Origin: Mesostigma viride
Lineage: Eukaryota > Streptophyta > Mesostigmatophyceae > Mesostigmatales > Mesostigmataceae
Length of the DNA: 64,000 nucleotides
NCBI GenBank assembly: GCA_009746045.1
Contig: RPFO01000842.1
Span: 1 to 64,000 of the forward strand
Direction of reading: 5' to 3'
Shown here: positions 42,273 through 54,512 of the stretch, one piece after another
How the letters are laid out: each line of letters opens with the position of its first letter
Position numbering within the stretch: position 1 is the first letter of the stretch
Position numbers and translations under genes: made by a program
Notes under the pieces: model-generated
What the model was told of the DNA's origin: nothing
Database searches by the model: none
Seen by the model: the letters and a program-made list of their open reading frames with translations, nothing else

Positions 42273-43624
42273 ATGACGAGCAAACGCCCGTCGACGCAAC
42301 GCAGTTTGGCGGATGCGCTCGCCTTTGACAATGCGGCAGCTGAGGCTGCCGCTTCGCCAGATCCGGCAGGCAGCGGTGACACTAGTCGTGCACTGGTGGT
42401 CGCCCAGCACCCTCCCGGCCTCAATGCCTCGCCATCGGCATCGCCTGACCCTAAACGCGCCCGCCCCGCCGACAAAACTGGAGGGCCACGCTTCTCGGAA
42501 CCGCGCTGTCGGCTCCAACCTTTCCAGGTCGATGATTACGACTGGACCACCATTTCTCCGAGTGATGCTATGCATCACATCTTCTTCGGGGACTACGCCT
42601 CGCTTTACGACCTGTGCCTCCATCTCCACGCCACTGGACGCCTCCTCGTCAGCGACGGCCGTCGCTGGCACAACATCACCCAGATGTTCGGGTGTCCCCG
42701 CCCCCAACTCCAGCACGCCCTCCTCAACTCTCTTCTCCAACGCTCTGACGGCGAGATCTGGGCTTCATCCATCTCCGCCCCCGCCCTCCGTTCCATCCTC
42801 ACGGAAGCCTTTCAGCAGCACGTGACCCCCCTTGCTGCCGACATAGCAGCGATCGGTGGCACGCTGACTGCTGAACTTCCTCACATTTCCACCGCCGCCG
42901 CCTCCACCTCCACTGCCATTTCCGCCTCCACTGCCGACATCAAAGCCCAGCTCCTCGACCTCGACCAACGCCTTCAAGCCACCGCCAACGCCCTTGAGAG
43001 CTTGCATGACACCGCCGGCCTCACCACCCAGGCGGTGAAGGACATCGCCGCCCAGCCGGCGCCTGCTGGCCCGGCCGGCGATGCTCCCTCCACCTGGGCG
43101 GACTTGCTTAAGCAGCACACCACCTCCACCACCTCCACCATCTCGGCACAACCCAAGCAACAAGCCCTCGACCTTCGCGAGGAAGCCGACATCGCCCGGC
43201 GTAGCCACAATGTCATCGTCAAGCACTTCGACCAGCAGGCAGGTGAGACCTCCACGTGCGCGCCATTCTTGCCCCCATGCTACTCACTGGTGAGCTGGAC
43301 ATGTCGGCTGTCCGCCTCCCCCGCGCGCGGGGGAAGGCTGGCCCGGCACCCGTGCTCCTCACCTTTAAGTACATGGCCGACAAGCTGGCGTTCCTTAAAT
43401 GCCGCAAGAAGCTCTCGGAGACTCGCTTCACGCTGGACGACGACTTGACCCTGGCCCAGCAACAGCGGAGACGCGAGCTATGGCCGACCTACCTTCAGCT
43501 CCGGCAGAGCGCAAGGGGGAAGCCGGTATACTGGAGGGGGGCGGTCATCCACGTTGACCACAAGCCCTGGCAGCCCCCTCCTGCCACCTCAGACTTGGAA
43601 TATATATACCATGCAGTAGTGTAG
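42273..43624 (+). pseudogene. ORF1p-like nucleic-acid-binding protein, one frameshift
   Basis: The N-terminal frame (to about 43240) has a Pro/Ala-rich head, a conserved block (FFGDYASLYDLCLHLHATGR, then DGRRWHNITQMFG) and a coiled coil rich in Ala, Ser and Leu (about residues 190-260). It ends ARRSHNVIVKHFD. A shift near 43245 is needed to enter PVLLTFKYMADKLAFLKCRK and TLDDDLTLAQQQRRRELWP, the RRM-plus-C-terminal-domain style of L1 ORF1p. The same TLDDDLT-AQQQ block recurs on the minus strand at 52.7 kb. Confidence 0.7.
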
Positions 43625-44051
43625 ATTAGTCAGGCTTAGCCTAGCATGTGGCCCACGCGCATGTGCGCCCATAATGGCCCCCATGGATGTTGCCTTCAGA
43701 ACTTAGCCAAGCCATGCCTATAATGGGACCCCCATGGATGTTGCATTAAGAATTTAGCCATGCTATGCCATGCAGAGAGATGCTCTCTGTCGAGAAGCCA
43801 TGTCCTAGCTCTTGTATAGCCATGATGATCTTCCTCCCCCGTGCCAGGATCCCCCCCTTAGGCGGGTTGAACCTGAGACAGCATGGTGGTGCGGGTACGT
43901 GCCCTGGTGCACGTAGAGCACGGGTAGCTTACATTCCCACCCTTGCATGAAGTAGCCTAGGATGTATTAAAAGCCATATGCCCCTTCTCAGGGATATGTG
44001 CTACATTGACTCCCAACGGAGTGATGTTGATAATTAATTAATTAATTAATT
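42273..44051 (+). mobile_element. ORF1-only non-LTR retroelement (plus strand)
   Basis: ORF1 (42273-43624) is followed by about 400 bp of 3' UTR, a short hairpin (actcccaacggagt, 44009-44022) and a TAAT/TTAA tail (44031-44051). There is no ORF2 with endonuclease or RT. It resembles half-L1 type non-autonomous elements that keep only ORF1. The 5' boundary is not defined. Confidence 0.7.
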
Positions 44052-44650
44052 TCAGCCTGGCCGGGGGACTGCAACTGTACCCAAGCACTACATCCAAACA
44101 CTTACATGTCTTGTTTCACCCAGGGACGCACAAGGTAATGCTAAAAATAGCTGGTAACTATTTTGAGTCATGCACCAGTTTTTTGGGGGCTAGAATAAAT
44201 GTCATAGTGCAGTTTTGAACATGGAAATGATAGGTTAGCATGAAACATGCATGATTATCAAGAAGATGCATGATTATATTTATCCACCATTAATTAATTA
44301 ATTAATAATTAATAAGCATGTGACTGCGTCACGTGGGTGCCAATACAGAGTAAAGGAACCTTCAATCCTATATACACAGCGAGAAGGAGGGAGGGCGCCC
44401 TAGCTTCTCTCACTGCCGCCAGTGGGCAGGCCACAGAGCGCTCTCTCCACGGCATGGTGCATCATGCCGGGGCGCAACACTGTGGGTGCAATACAACCAG
44501 TGCAATACCGTAGGTAGGCTGACGCATAGGTTACAACCGTGGCCATGTACATGTGTACACGCCTCCTAGAGGCACTATCCCAGCTAAGCCCCGCGCTTTA
44601 TTTAATCATGTACATGTGTGCCTATGATGTGCCACACTCCAGACGATGCA
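44052..44650. other. Gene-free spacer
   Basis: It contains a second TTAA-rich run at about 44284-44309 and a block resembling 41830-41930 (actattttgagtca and ttttgaacatggaaatgata), which is a dispersed repeat. No gene was seen. Confidence 0.5.
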
Positions 44651-44669
44651 TAGCCTTATTTAGTAATGT

Positions 44670-44957
44670 TGTGCCCATGCAGGGAGTCACTCTCTGCTGA
44701 GAAGCCATGCCATAGCTCTTGTATAGCCATGATGATCTTCCCCCTCACAGGCATGCTCCCCCCTTACCCGGGCATAGCGTGATAGACTGGTCATGAGGGT
44801 GCGGGTGCCCTGGTGCACCTAGAGCAAGTGTTGTTTACATTCCCACCCTTGCAGGAAGTAGCTTAGAATGTATTATAGGCCCATATGCCCCTTCTCAGGG
44901 CTATGTGCTACATATACTCCCAACGGAGTTATGTTCCTAATTAATTAATTAATTAAT
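44670..44957 (+). repeat. 5'-truncated 3' UTR copy of the ORF1-only element
   Basis: It is collinear with 43770-44051 (tgtatagccatgatgatctt; ccatatgccccttctcaggg). It ends in the same hairpin (44916-44929) and a TAAT tail (44938-44957). Confidence 0.8.
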
Positions 44958-45384
44958 AGGTTATGCTACAAATGTGAGGTGGGCTCAAGACGTCGGCTAA
45001 TTAAGGCGCAAGCTGATGACCACAAGGTGCCAGAGCTAATTGAAGGTACTATAATGCTGTGCGCTAATATCGTTTCAAGTGCTGTGAAGCCTAAGCTATC
45101 CCATCATCGTTTGCCCCCAGCTAGACAACTTGCTCTATCCCGGGGAAGCCCGGGGGGGCTTCCACAGTAGAGTTCTCCACCATACATGGCACAAATAAAT
45201 GCGAAAATAATTGTACCCCCCTACCAAGTAGACCCGGTAGGGGCCAAGCCCCTAAGTAAGTAAGTAAGTACTTGCGTGTCATGCGCAAAGGCATGCCACG
45301 GAGTACTATGCTAATCTCATTAGAAAAATAATTACACAAAAGTTTAAACAAATATCGTCTGCATCATCCCCCAACCGTTAAGCA

Positions 45385-45766
45385 CTAGATGGGGATGTAA
45401 TCCTCATCCGAGCTGTCCTCTACTGTAATGGCAGACGAGGCGGTAGTGTAGCAGCTATCCTCAGGACCAATAACCTCCACCTGCGGACTTCTACCCTGGC
45501 TAGCAACGGGCCGCGGGGCCCGTGGGGAGAAAACAGGAGCATACCCCTCGGGGAGGTGCTTATCGCAGATGGCAGCCCATTTCTCCTTGTCAATCATGCG
45601 GGCGCGGAGTACGGATAGTCCCAGAAGCCCTGCATCTTCAAGCAGTTGTGTCACATAGGTCCGGGTCGCGCCGCGCCGGTGCCCGGCGCGCGCAAGTTTG
45701 CCAGTGGGTTTCGATGGGACAAGGGGACCCTGCCATAGGAGGAGGTGTCTACCTGGTTGGCCCGTC
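45385..45766 (-). pseudogene. LINE ORF2 C-terminal end, cut off by an insertion (copy 1)
   Basis: The frame reads KTGQPGRHLLLWQGPLVP to the stop after SSDEDYIPI. The preceding residues lie beyond the inserted element at 47464. The empty-site order is preserved in copy 2 at about 58780-58800. Confidence 0.85.
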
Positions 45767-45770
45767 TTAA

Positions 45771-47459
45771 CCCCTAAATGGTCTTGCTGCCGATTTTCCG
45801 CCAAAAATCGAGTTCCAGCCGATGCATCGGCCCCTTCTCGGGGGACCAGATGCCGCGAAATCTATTGAGAATTAGGAAAAGTTTAGCTGAGAAGATCGAA
45901 AGTTTATAAGTTTCTTCACAGCATGGTATATGGGTTTGCATACTTCTGACAAAGTTATAGATGTGTTCTTGCCGGTCAAAGTACAAGGGGTCAGGGTACT
46001 TTTTCACGTACAACGTGCATTCCGGAAAACAACGACCTGGCCATGGCGGCTTGCGCCCACGCATGGCATTTACGTTTTCGTTCGAATTTTCTGACCAAAC
46101 TTAGGATATTGATTTTATACGTCCTAAAGATGATACAGGCCAATTTTTGGTTCGCGGGAATGCCATTTGATAGGTGTCGGCAGCGTTCTTGCTGGAAAAA
46201 ACTGCGATCAGGCCGGACGATAGAAACGTTGACAGCAATACCTTTCCGGCGTATTTTAAAGGATATATCGGTTTCTTTGTACTTTTTATGATGCATAGTA
46301 GTCGTAAACGTGCAAGGGTGGCCAGAAATCGCCGAATCCAGCGACCATGCTGCACAACTTTGGTGTGCCGAAATGCGCCATTTTGCGGCCACCGCCTGGG
46401 CCAAGGTAACGCCATCCATGCCTGGTAAAGCTTAAGCATCGTTTTCCTATCGATGTTTGACGTTTATATGTACGTTCTAGCTTGTGTAGCACATTCTTTT
46501 TGCATTATTCATGCTCTTTCTTGACCCTGGCCTGGCCCCTTTCTAAAACACCCTTCTTAGATGCTTCCCTCAGTCAGTTGACCTGCCACAGGGTGATGGT
46601 GATAAGTTTTAGAGGCTGTATGGGTTTGAATACCTCCATATATGTTTGTTATACATTTCCCATACACATATTGCATGAGTGTGAGGCAGTTGGCTGGTCT
46701 CTGTGGCATCATCAAGCACGTAACTGGTGAGTAAAAGCTTTCCATTGACAGCATGTGCCACCAGGTGTGCTGGCCATCACCTGGCAAGCTATAGCAGCTT
46801 AGGCCTAGTTTATCCTTGCTAGGGCAGGCTGAAATAGGCTCAACATCACTAGTTTGTTGGTGGCTGCCTCCTAGAATGCATGCCTTGCGTAGGGTATCCG
46901 TACCACGTTACCTACGTGCATGGACAAGGTAGCACCTGCACATAGGTGCCATGTAAGGGCAGTGTGATGATGCAGTTATGTTTCCCCATCATTGTGGAAG
47001 GGAAATGTATTGTTTGGCATGGTTGGTGGCCATATTAGTAGGTAGTATGCCCACCCCTACCCCCTTGGTTGCTTTTTACCAACGGTACCCCTAAGGGCTG
47101 TACTGGGTGTAACTGCTGGTATACCCACCCAAATGATGACCCCAATGGCTCAAACTGTTCAGCAACTAATTGTTTATCATCCCTGAAGTGGTAGGTGCCT
47201 AGCTCTTATAACATAATTCAAAATGCACATTCTACCAAAAATGAAAACGCGCGTCTTGACCCCCCTGACTTTGACGGCAGTTATATATGGCCTACCCTGC
47301 ATATATGTGAGGTTGTGATATACCAACCCGAAGGGCAACTCATGGACGTGCTTGGCCCCCAAGGACAGCCATTGGATATGGGTAGGTTGGATGGCATCTG
47401 GTTTGCAAAATTGTGAAGATCCAGCCGATTTATCGGCAGGATCTCAGACCATTTAGGGG
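45771..47459. mobile_element. 1.69-kb TTAA-flanked DNA transposon (piggyBac-like, non-autonomous)
   Basis: Terminal inverted repeats CCCCTAAATGGTCT / AGACCATTTAGGGG lie at 45771-45784 and 47446-47459, flanked by TTAA on both sides (45767-45770 and 47460-47463). Subterminal cagccgat(n)atcggc units occur at both ends. Copy 2 of the LINE has a single cttaag at the same place. TTAA targets and CCC-starting termini are hallmarks of piggyBac. No transposase frame was recognised inside; the longest frames (about 140 residues) match nothing I know. Confidence 0.85.
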
Positions 47460-47463
47460 TTAA

Positions 47464-49828
47464 GCCCCCCGGCAGGGCCCACATCGGTATTCACCTGGTC
47501 TGTGCGGGCAAGATGGCCGGCAAAGAGGAGGCGGCGGTGTCGGATGGTAGTATGGGTGACAAGAGGGAGCTCGCAGTAGAGCTCGGCCCGGGTGCGGCGT
47601 TCTTGGTAGCGGACGCCGAGGATATGACGGAGCATTCGAGTGACGGTGCCGTCAAGCTGCTGGCTCAGCGCCTGGTCCAGGGTCCACGCCTCGCAGCCAT
47701 AAAGGAGGATGCTGAGGACAAGGGCCTTGAACAGAATGCGCTTGCGTCGCTCACTCAGGTAGCGACAGGTCCAGAACCTGTCGGCTGTCGAGGCGGCGGA
47801 GGGCCGCCCAGGCCTGGCCAATGCGGGTGTTGATGTCGTCGGCCGTGGAGGGAAGCCAGCTGCCAAGGAGCTTGAAGCCGGAGTCGCCGGGGGGACGGGG
47901 CTGCCGTCTAGCAAGAGGAGGGTGGGTGGGGCTATCCCAGCAGGGAAGCCGATGGCCATGACCTCCAGTTTTCTTGCTGATCATAAGCCCCACCGCCCGC
48001 GCTTCCAGTGATAAGCTGTCTAGCCACAGTTGGGCTGACTCTGGGGTTTCCACGAGTGTCGTGTCATCAGCGTAGATCAGATCGCTCAGGCGGTAGGGTG
48101 GGTCAACCCCGCCGTAGCTGGCGTACTCCGTGACCTCGATCCCCGGCGGGCGCCCCTCCACCCGGGCGAAGCGGGCTTGTGCACGCCGCATAATATAGTC
48201 CACCATAATGATGAATAGATATGGGGAGAGCACACAGCCCTGCCACACCCCGGTGTGCAGGGGAAACGCCGGAGTGACGCCGTCGGCGGTACGGACCTGG
48301 GCTTGGGACCCTTCATAGAACTGGCGGATGATCTCAACGATGTACGATGGGACACGGAACAGGTGAAGGACCACCCACAGGGCGTCCCATATAACCGTAT
48401 CGAATGCCTTGGTGTAATCCACGAAGATCAATAGCAATGGCAAGAGGCCGGGGGCCAGGCGGCCCACTTCCTCGATCAGGCGGCGCGCGGTAATAGTGAC
48501 CATAACACAATTGCGACCAACACGGAAGCCCATCTGGGACTCACCTAGGTGGGGATCGAGGCTGGCGCGCATGCGGTTCAGCAGGAGACGCATGAAGACT
48601 TTCAGCACGCAGCTTTGGAGGCATACGCCGCGGTAGTTGCCGGTATCCGCGGCGGACCCCTTGCCCTTGTACAGCATGACCCGGACAGCGGTCTTCCAAT
48701 ACGTCGGCGGGGGGAGGCCATCTCGTAGAATCCGGTTGCAAACACCCCGGAGGAAAGGCTCAAGCTCAGGCATCTTAACCACCTCCGGTGAAATATTGTC
48801 CACTCCCATGGCAGCATCATTGCGGAGGGTGGAGATGGCAGCAGCCCATTCCTGGGGAGTCCACTCGTCGTGGGGGCCGTCCACCAAGGGGCCGGAGAGC
48901 GGTGGGACCAGGTAGTCCGTCTCGCTGGTGGGCGCCTGCGGGGGCTCAATGGGGCCGCCTCGGCTGGCCGCAGGGCGTGCAGCTGCAGCGGGGTCAAGCG
49001 GGGGGGCGGGCCAGGGGCCCCTGATAGTTTGGCCTGGGAGCTGAACCAAATCTCAAGGCGTTCACTGGGGGTGCCTGGGATGTCAGCCCGTTGCGTTTCC
49101 CGGCGTCCGGTGAGACGGTCGAGAGAGCGCCAGGCCGCCTTGTGCTGGTTGGCGGCCGTGTGGCGATTGATTTCGGCGGCAAGTGTCTCCACCTCCTCCG
49201 CATGTGCGGCAGTATATATGCTTGAGTAAGCCGTTCCTGGTACGGGTACAGGTCCTCCCCGCGGCGGCGGGCCTGCGCTAGCGCCAGCCGGGCGCGGCAA
49301 CCACCCGGGCGGATCGCGCAGGTAGAGCGGGGCTGCATGGTCGGGCGCGGGGTTGCTTGGGGAGAAGCTTAGAGCCAAGCTCCACCGATCGCATGAACAG
49401 TTCGTAGGGTGGCGTGACTGATCTACACCGCGATCTGCGTCCAGGTACATCAAAGGTTGCGCGTCCACGAACGCAGACCTGATTGCATCGCGGCGTATAT
49501 CTCATCCGCTGACCACTTCTCCCTGCGCCCACGGACGGGGCGTAAGCAGGTCCAGCTAGTCAGGGCGGGGCCGGGGGCGGCGGCGCGCAGGGGCCTGAAG
49601 ACGTAGGCGCAAGGTTGCGGTGACCATGCGATGATCCGATGCGACACTGGGGGTGGTCAGCGTACGGGCATCGATGACGGAAGAGCGCCAGCACTTGCGC
49701 ACAAGTATGTAGTCCAAGCATACACATCGCCGCCGAGGGAGCATCGAGCCAGCCGCCCTGCGCATGGGGCCCACAAAGGTCACTAGTGCATCAGGCGGTT
49801 TTGCAAACAGCGTATTGGCAGCAGTCAA
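47464..49828 (-). pseudogene. LINE ORF2: endonuclease end and reverse transcriptase (copy 1)
   Basis: The endonuclease remnant reads CLDYILVRKCWRS and ends SDHRMVTATL (APE-type SDH motif). After frameshifts, a 432-residue frame (49049-47754) holds RT: GNYRGVCLQSCVLKVFMRLL, LIFVDYTKAFDTV (motif A), GVWQGCVLSPYLF (motif B) and YADD at 48063-48074 (motif C). The C-terminal region (ILLYGCEAWTLDQAL; GHLARTDQVNTDVG) is typical of LINE ORF2 tails. This enzyme nicks DNA and primes cDNA synthesis. Confidence 0.88.
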
Positions 49829-49850
49829 GTCCCCCTCAGTGATCAGTTGC

Positions 49851-50304
49851 TCAAGTACTGAGGGGCCAAGCCCCTACTAACGGCATCACAGTCTTATTCA
49901 AGTCCTCTCTATCGATCGTACTTACTTACTTACTTACTATTGATCATGGAAGATGGGCCAGCGGCCAGGTTGGCAAATACGTGCGTATTGTCAAAATAAA
50001 TACGGCAATACGCGTTTTTTTGGCCCCGACGTACTATACGCGTATTTTGTCAGGAATACGTGATTTGGACTTGGAAATTTTCGAGGTTCGAGCTGGGGCA
50101 GCGCTTGGCGCCTGGCCAACCGGACCGTGGCGCGGCGCCTACCTTTACCAAGATTTTCTACACTGTACTATGAGCTAGGCTTTTCGCAAGTCCAGTAATG
50201 ACTTGGCAGTTGGCGAGCTAGCTGAAATTACACGGAGAGACCGAGAGAGTGCCAGCACGATGAAAATGCCAGCTGTGCTGGGAACGTGGTATTTGTAACA
50301 CAGC
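49851..50304. other. Spacer with hairpin and ACTT run
   Basis: It contains ggggccaagcccc (49862-49874), a (CTTA)n run at about 49920-49938, and TACGTATT-rich sequence at 49975-50060. The last is related in inverted form to 51170-51270. No gene was seen. Confidence 0.5.
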
Positions 50305-50465
50305 CTGTATCCGCAGGCCAGAAATCGGGAGAATCCGGACCATGGTAGCTCGAGCCTGCCGTTATCTTGTCCGCGTTTTCGAGTCGTTCAGGATGATGAA
50401 GATGAATGGTGTTGGAAATGTGTAGCCTTGTGCATTGAAATTATGGCTGGCTTACGTGTAGAGCG
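50305..50465. repeat. Inverted duplicate arm, partner of 56497-56668
   Basis: gaaatcgggagaatccggac, then gctcgagcctgccgttatct and tagccttgtgcattgaaatt recur on the opposite strand 6 kb away. The far copy contains several small insertions. Confidence 0.9.
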
Positions 50466-51439
50466 ACTAGATGACCTAGACGGTGCATGGGGCCGGAAAC
50501 AGCATGCTTGATCAGGGCGTGTCAGTGTTTCGAACCTAACTGGCCGGGAGTGTCTAGCGGTGAGCACCATTGCTGCGATCGCTCTCCCACCATTTACGAG
50601 GAAATACCCGAAAATGGAAAACCACTGAAAAGGTCTAGCTAGTCAGTCATCACGTTAGCCATGCCATGATTCCAAACGTCCAAGAACTGCACACATTGCA
50701 AAGGCAAAAAGCCGGAGGACAGCACTTTCAAATGTGCGGCGGGAACCAAAAGCCCGCGTATGCCAGAAAACATCGTGTTGCTGCAGCGACGCGACGATGT
50801 GGACAACGAATCCAGTTCCAAGCTCGGAACGGCCGCAAAGGAGATCTGGCATCACAGGGTTCAGATGTGCGGAGATACTATATGCGATCCAGCCGGTCCA
50901 CGATCTGTTTGTAGAGCAGCCTTGCAAGGAATGTGCACATGCAGTAATGGGTACGTAAATTATGGTGGCAGGTTGCCAGGTAGGGAATAAGTGCAAGGAA
51001 TGTGCACATATTGCATTAAAAAATTATGGAAGGCTGGTGGGGAATAAGTGCAAGGAATGGTGCAGATTGAATTATGCCTTCCACCATAATTTACTGATCT
51101 CCATGCATAACAATGCCCCCTAAGGCCTTAACCCTAAAGGCCCATTCATAACCATGCTGCACACTGCCACGTATTCTGCTGACGTATTCTGCCATGCTCC
51201 ACGTATAATACTCGTATTTTGAGGCCGACGTATTTGACGTACCGAAGTATTGGCCAACCTGGGCCAGCGGCATTTAGCTTTTGCTTGGGTGGTTGGGTGG
51301 GACAGTACACTTTCGGGCTAGGGCAACTTGGCAGCATGCACCTAGACAACAGTCTGGTGGACTATCATGGTATCCTATAGACGACCACAACAGTTGGCAC
51401 GCGGTTTATATGGTGAACATGTGGTTGGATTCATTAATA
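50466..51439. other. Gene-free spacer
   Basis: No gene is supported. Direct repeats of gtgcaaggaatg(tg)gcaca occur at about 50920-51065. tacgtatt-type motifs near 51170-51270 mirror 49953-50060. Confidence 0.45.
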
Positions 51440-51459
51440 AGACAATTAATTCATCAGAG

Positions 51460-52152
51460 CATGGTCATGGGCGCCGAGGCGTGGACACTCACGGCAACAA
51501 TGCAGTAGCTTAGCTGCCATGGCAGCTAAGCTAGACGGCACGGTTTACAGGATGCTCTGACAGGTCCTGAACATAGGGTTTTCTTAGCGTAGGTCATTAG
51601 AGTCTTTGTATCAGGGTATGCCTCGTATTTCGGACGAGATTATAGGCAGCGTAGGATAGCATTTGTAGGACACCTTGCTCGCACCAGCCAGGTCGACACC
51701 GCCCTTGGTCTGGCCGGTCCCCAGCGGCTCGGCCAATCAGGGCGGCATATTTTGACCTGGCCTGGCCCCAAGAACATTCCTAAAAGGGTAGGGAAACATG
51801 CCATGAACTACTCCCAGATGTTGCTGGCCGACCAATAGCACTTGGTCCCAGCCCAGTTTGAACACCGCATCCCCTCTCTCTCCCTTCTCGACTGCCATGC
51901 AGGACAAGACGCGGTGGCAGAAGATTGTCAAGGCTCACACGTCAGCCCAGGTGTGGGCAAGCCACCTCCCCCCAAGAGGAGGAGGCGTTTTGATGAGTAG
52001 TGTAGATAGGCTTAATTTCTACTAAGACTAGATAGCTTAGAGTTAGGTTAGTTCGATTACGCGGCTTCCTCCACTCCACCGGCCATCCATAATGGAATAT
52101 GTGATACATGATCTCCCAACGGAGGCATTAATTAATTAATTATAATTAATTA
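51460..52152 (+). pseudogene. LINE ORF2 C-terminal remnant with 3' tail
   Basis: Pieces GAEAWTLTA, RIAFVGHLARTSQVDTALG and a basic end PPKRRRRFDE correspond to the ORF2 C-terminal region of copies 1 and 2. Its 3' end shows ctcccaacggag (52113-52124) and a TTAA-type tail (52127-52152). Confidence 0.75.
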
Positions 52153-53986
52153 AACACGTGCTCCCGTTGGGGAGTCACGGAGCACTGAAGTGCTTTTAAT
52201 CCCTGTGTGTGCACTACAGGAGAAAGGGCAGAGACCCCCAGTCTCCTTCATGCCAAAGGCATGCCACAGCTGCAATCGGGCGCGCTAGCTAAAAGGACAG
52301 GCTAACGATCCGGCAAACTGTGGGTGCAATAAGACCCATGTAAGCGTGGCATAACAAGTATAGCGTGGGCAAGTAATCTGACCATAGCCCGGGCGTAGCA
52401 TGGCTGTACTAGGACTAGGCTAAGGCTATGGCTGGTTGTGTACCGTGCGTTGGCGGCACGTGACTAGGTATGTTGGCATAGCTAGGCAAACATTCTAGGC
52501 ATGGCCGCCTTAGCGGCAGTGACTCCAATGGTTACAATTGCTAGGGCTATTGCTATTCTAGCCCGCTGGGGGCGTCCACATCTTGTGGTTGATCATCGAT
52601 CAGGTCCCCGCCCCTCCAGTACACCTTGGGCTTCTGGGGCCTGCTGCTTATGGCGGAGGTATTCCGGCCACAGGTCGCGTCGCTACTGTTGCTGAGCGGG
52701 GGTCAGGTCGTCATCCAGCGTCCAGGTGAGGTCGTGCAACCTCTTGCGACGAGAGAGGAACCGCTGCTTATCCTCAGGGGAGGGGAAGGTGAGCAGGACT
52801 GGTGGGGGAGTCGCCTTGTTCCGTGAGTGGGGAAGGCGGTGGCACCCACGCAGTTCTACCTCCACTACCAGGCCCATGAGGGTAAGAAGCTGCATGCAGT
52901 CCTTGAACTCGTCAGCAAGAGAGGTTGACGTCTCACCTGGCTTCTGGGGGAAGCGACGTAGCACCACTCGGCACTCGCGGCGAGCGCGGTCGGTGACCTC
53001 CCGTTGCTGGGCCTGGCGGTGGTCCTCCAGCTCCTGGATCGAGCTTCGTGGCGATGGCGTCGGTGGTGGAGGCGGTCGCTGACCGCTGCCAGCAGGTCCG
53101 CGTAGGAGAGCGGCGGGAGGTCACCAGCATCCTGCCGGGGTGGCTGGGATGCAATGGTGGCCGTCTGCTCCGCTATCTTGGGGACCTGTGTGGCCAGGGC
53201 CTCGGTGTGGGCGGTGATGGCCTCAAGCTTCTTCATGAGCACGCCGCACTTGCCCTCCACCTGCATGTTAAGGCGAGAGACAAGTGCAGCATGCGTTTCC
53301 GAAGCTTGCGCCGCGGTGTGCAGCGTCGTGAACTGGGGCTGGATCGAGCTTGTGGACGACCTTGGTTTCCACATTGGAGACCCGGGCCTCCACCGTGTTG
53401 AGCGTCGTGTTCAGCGATGTCAGCTTCTCGGCCAGCGGCCAGGTCACGTGCTCCTCCAGCACTGCGTGGATGTCATCCTTGCAGAGGGAGGGAGCCGAAG
53501 GGGCTGCCGGCTGTGCGGGGGCGGGGGCGTTGAGCGCTCTGCTGATGTCGGCGAGGCTGCGCTGGTAGTAGCTGGTCAAGAGAAACAGGCGTTGGCGTGG
53601 TTCTTCATAAGTGTAGAGCCAGGACGTGTTGCGGTAGTCAATAGCCGCCCCCCCCTTCTGGGGCACGAAGAGCTTCCGTTCCTGTGTGAGGAACTGGAGG
53701 ACCTCGGCGACTTCCTGCGGCGACAGTTTCTGCCACTCAAGGAGGGAGAACCTACTGTCGCCTGGCAAGAATTGGCTCCATTTGTGGCGGTCGTGGCATG
53801 GTTTCTTGGGCTCAGGCGAGGCGCTTGGCGATGCCCGGGTCTGCTGGCGATGGGTTGGCGAGCCCAGGCGGCTGGGCAAGAACGATGGCGAGAGGGTTGG
53901 GCTGGGAGCCGGTAAGCTCCTTTTCCAAACCCCGTTTTGCTTTTTGGGTCGTCATTGCTGCTTGTCACGTGATATAACTTTGGCAA
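52153..53986 (-). mobile_element. ORF1-only non-LTR retroelement (minus strand)
   Basis: ORF1 (53986-52683) is followed by a 3' UTR (about 52680-52175), hairpin ctcccgttggggag (52161-52174 on the plus strand) and a TTAA-type tail. It meets the plus-strand LINE remnant tail to tail. No ORF2 is present. The 3' UTR has a partner at 63503-63950. Confidence 0.7.
52683..53986 (-). pseudogene. ORF1p-like protein, minus strand, frameshifted
   Basis: Frames in order give a Ser/Arg/Pro head, a conserved block (LLEWQKLSPQEVAEVLQFL; RKLFVPQKGGAAIDYRNTSW), a long helical region (LEEHVTWPLAEKLTSLNTTL) and a C-terminal domain (PPVLLTFPSPEDKQRFLSRR; TLDDDLTPAQQQ). The last part matches the plus-strand ORF1 at 43.4 kb. 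At least two frameshifts are present. It is likely an RNA-binding chaperone of a LINE. Confidence 0.7.
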
Positions 53987-54138
53987 TACTGCGTTTCAGC
54001 CATAACCGATTATATGGCGTGTACGTCTGAATAAAGCGTGCATCGAATGTGAGTGGTCTGAACGAATTTGGGGCTCAGACGCAAAAGATCTGAGCTCCGC
54101 CGTCAGCCATACCGCCGTCAGCCATTTTCATGTCAATT

Positions 54139-54176
54139 CCTCAACGGAGGCATGTTATTATTCAATTCAATTTAAT
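54139..54176 (+). repeat. LINE-type 3' terminus
   Basis: Hairpin cctcaacggagg (54139-54150) and an AT-rich tail (ttattattcaattcaattta) resemble the other element termini. The body upstream was not recognised. Confidence 0.45.
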
Positions 54177-54184
54177 GGTCATGG

Positions 54185-54512
54185 GTGGTTGCTGGGTCAG
54201 CGGGTGGAATGGGTGCTTGGTCACTAGCTGGTGGGTAGATAGATGTGTGCTTGGTCAGTGCCGGGTGGAACGTGTGCGTGGTCAGTGGGTGGAACGTGTG
54301 CTTGGTCAGTGGGTGGAACGTGTGCTTGGTCAGTATGGGGAACCCGTGCTGGGTCAGTGGGTGGAACGTGTGCTTTGTCAGTGGGTGGAACGTGTGCTTG
54401 GTCAGTGGGTGGAACGTGCGCTTGGTCAGTGGGTGGAACGTGTGCTTGGTCAGTGGGTGGAACATGTGCTTGGTCAGTGGGTGGAATGTGTGCTTGGTCA
54501 GTGGGCCATGCA
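54185..54512. repeat. 24-bp minisatellite
   Basis: The unit gtgggtggaacgtgtgcttg plus gtca is repeated about 11-12 times. Because 24 is a multiple of three, several frames stay open; none looks like a gene. Confidence 0.95.

Larger units (their letters stand above)
45243..49850 (-). mobile_element. 5'-truncated LINE with ORF2, copy 1
   Basis: In minus orientation it holds an endonuclease C terminus, RT, a C-terminal region and a 3' UTR that reaches gcatgacacgcaagtactta with an (ACTT)n tail at 45257-45273. A ggggcttggcccc hairpin lies just beyond. A TTAA-flanked element (45771-47459) splits it near the 3' end. Confidence 0.85.
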
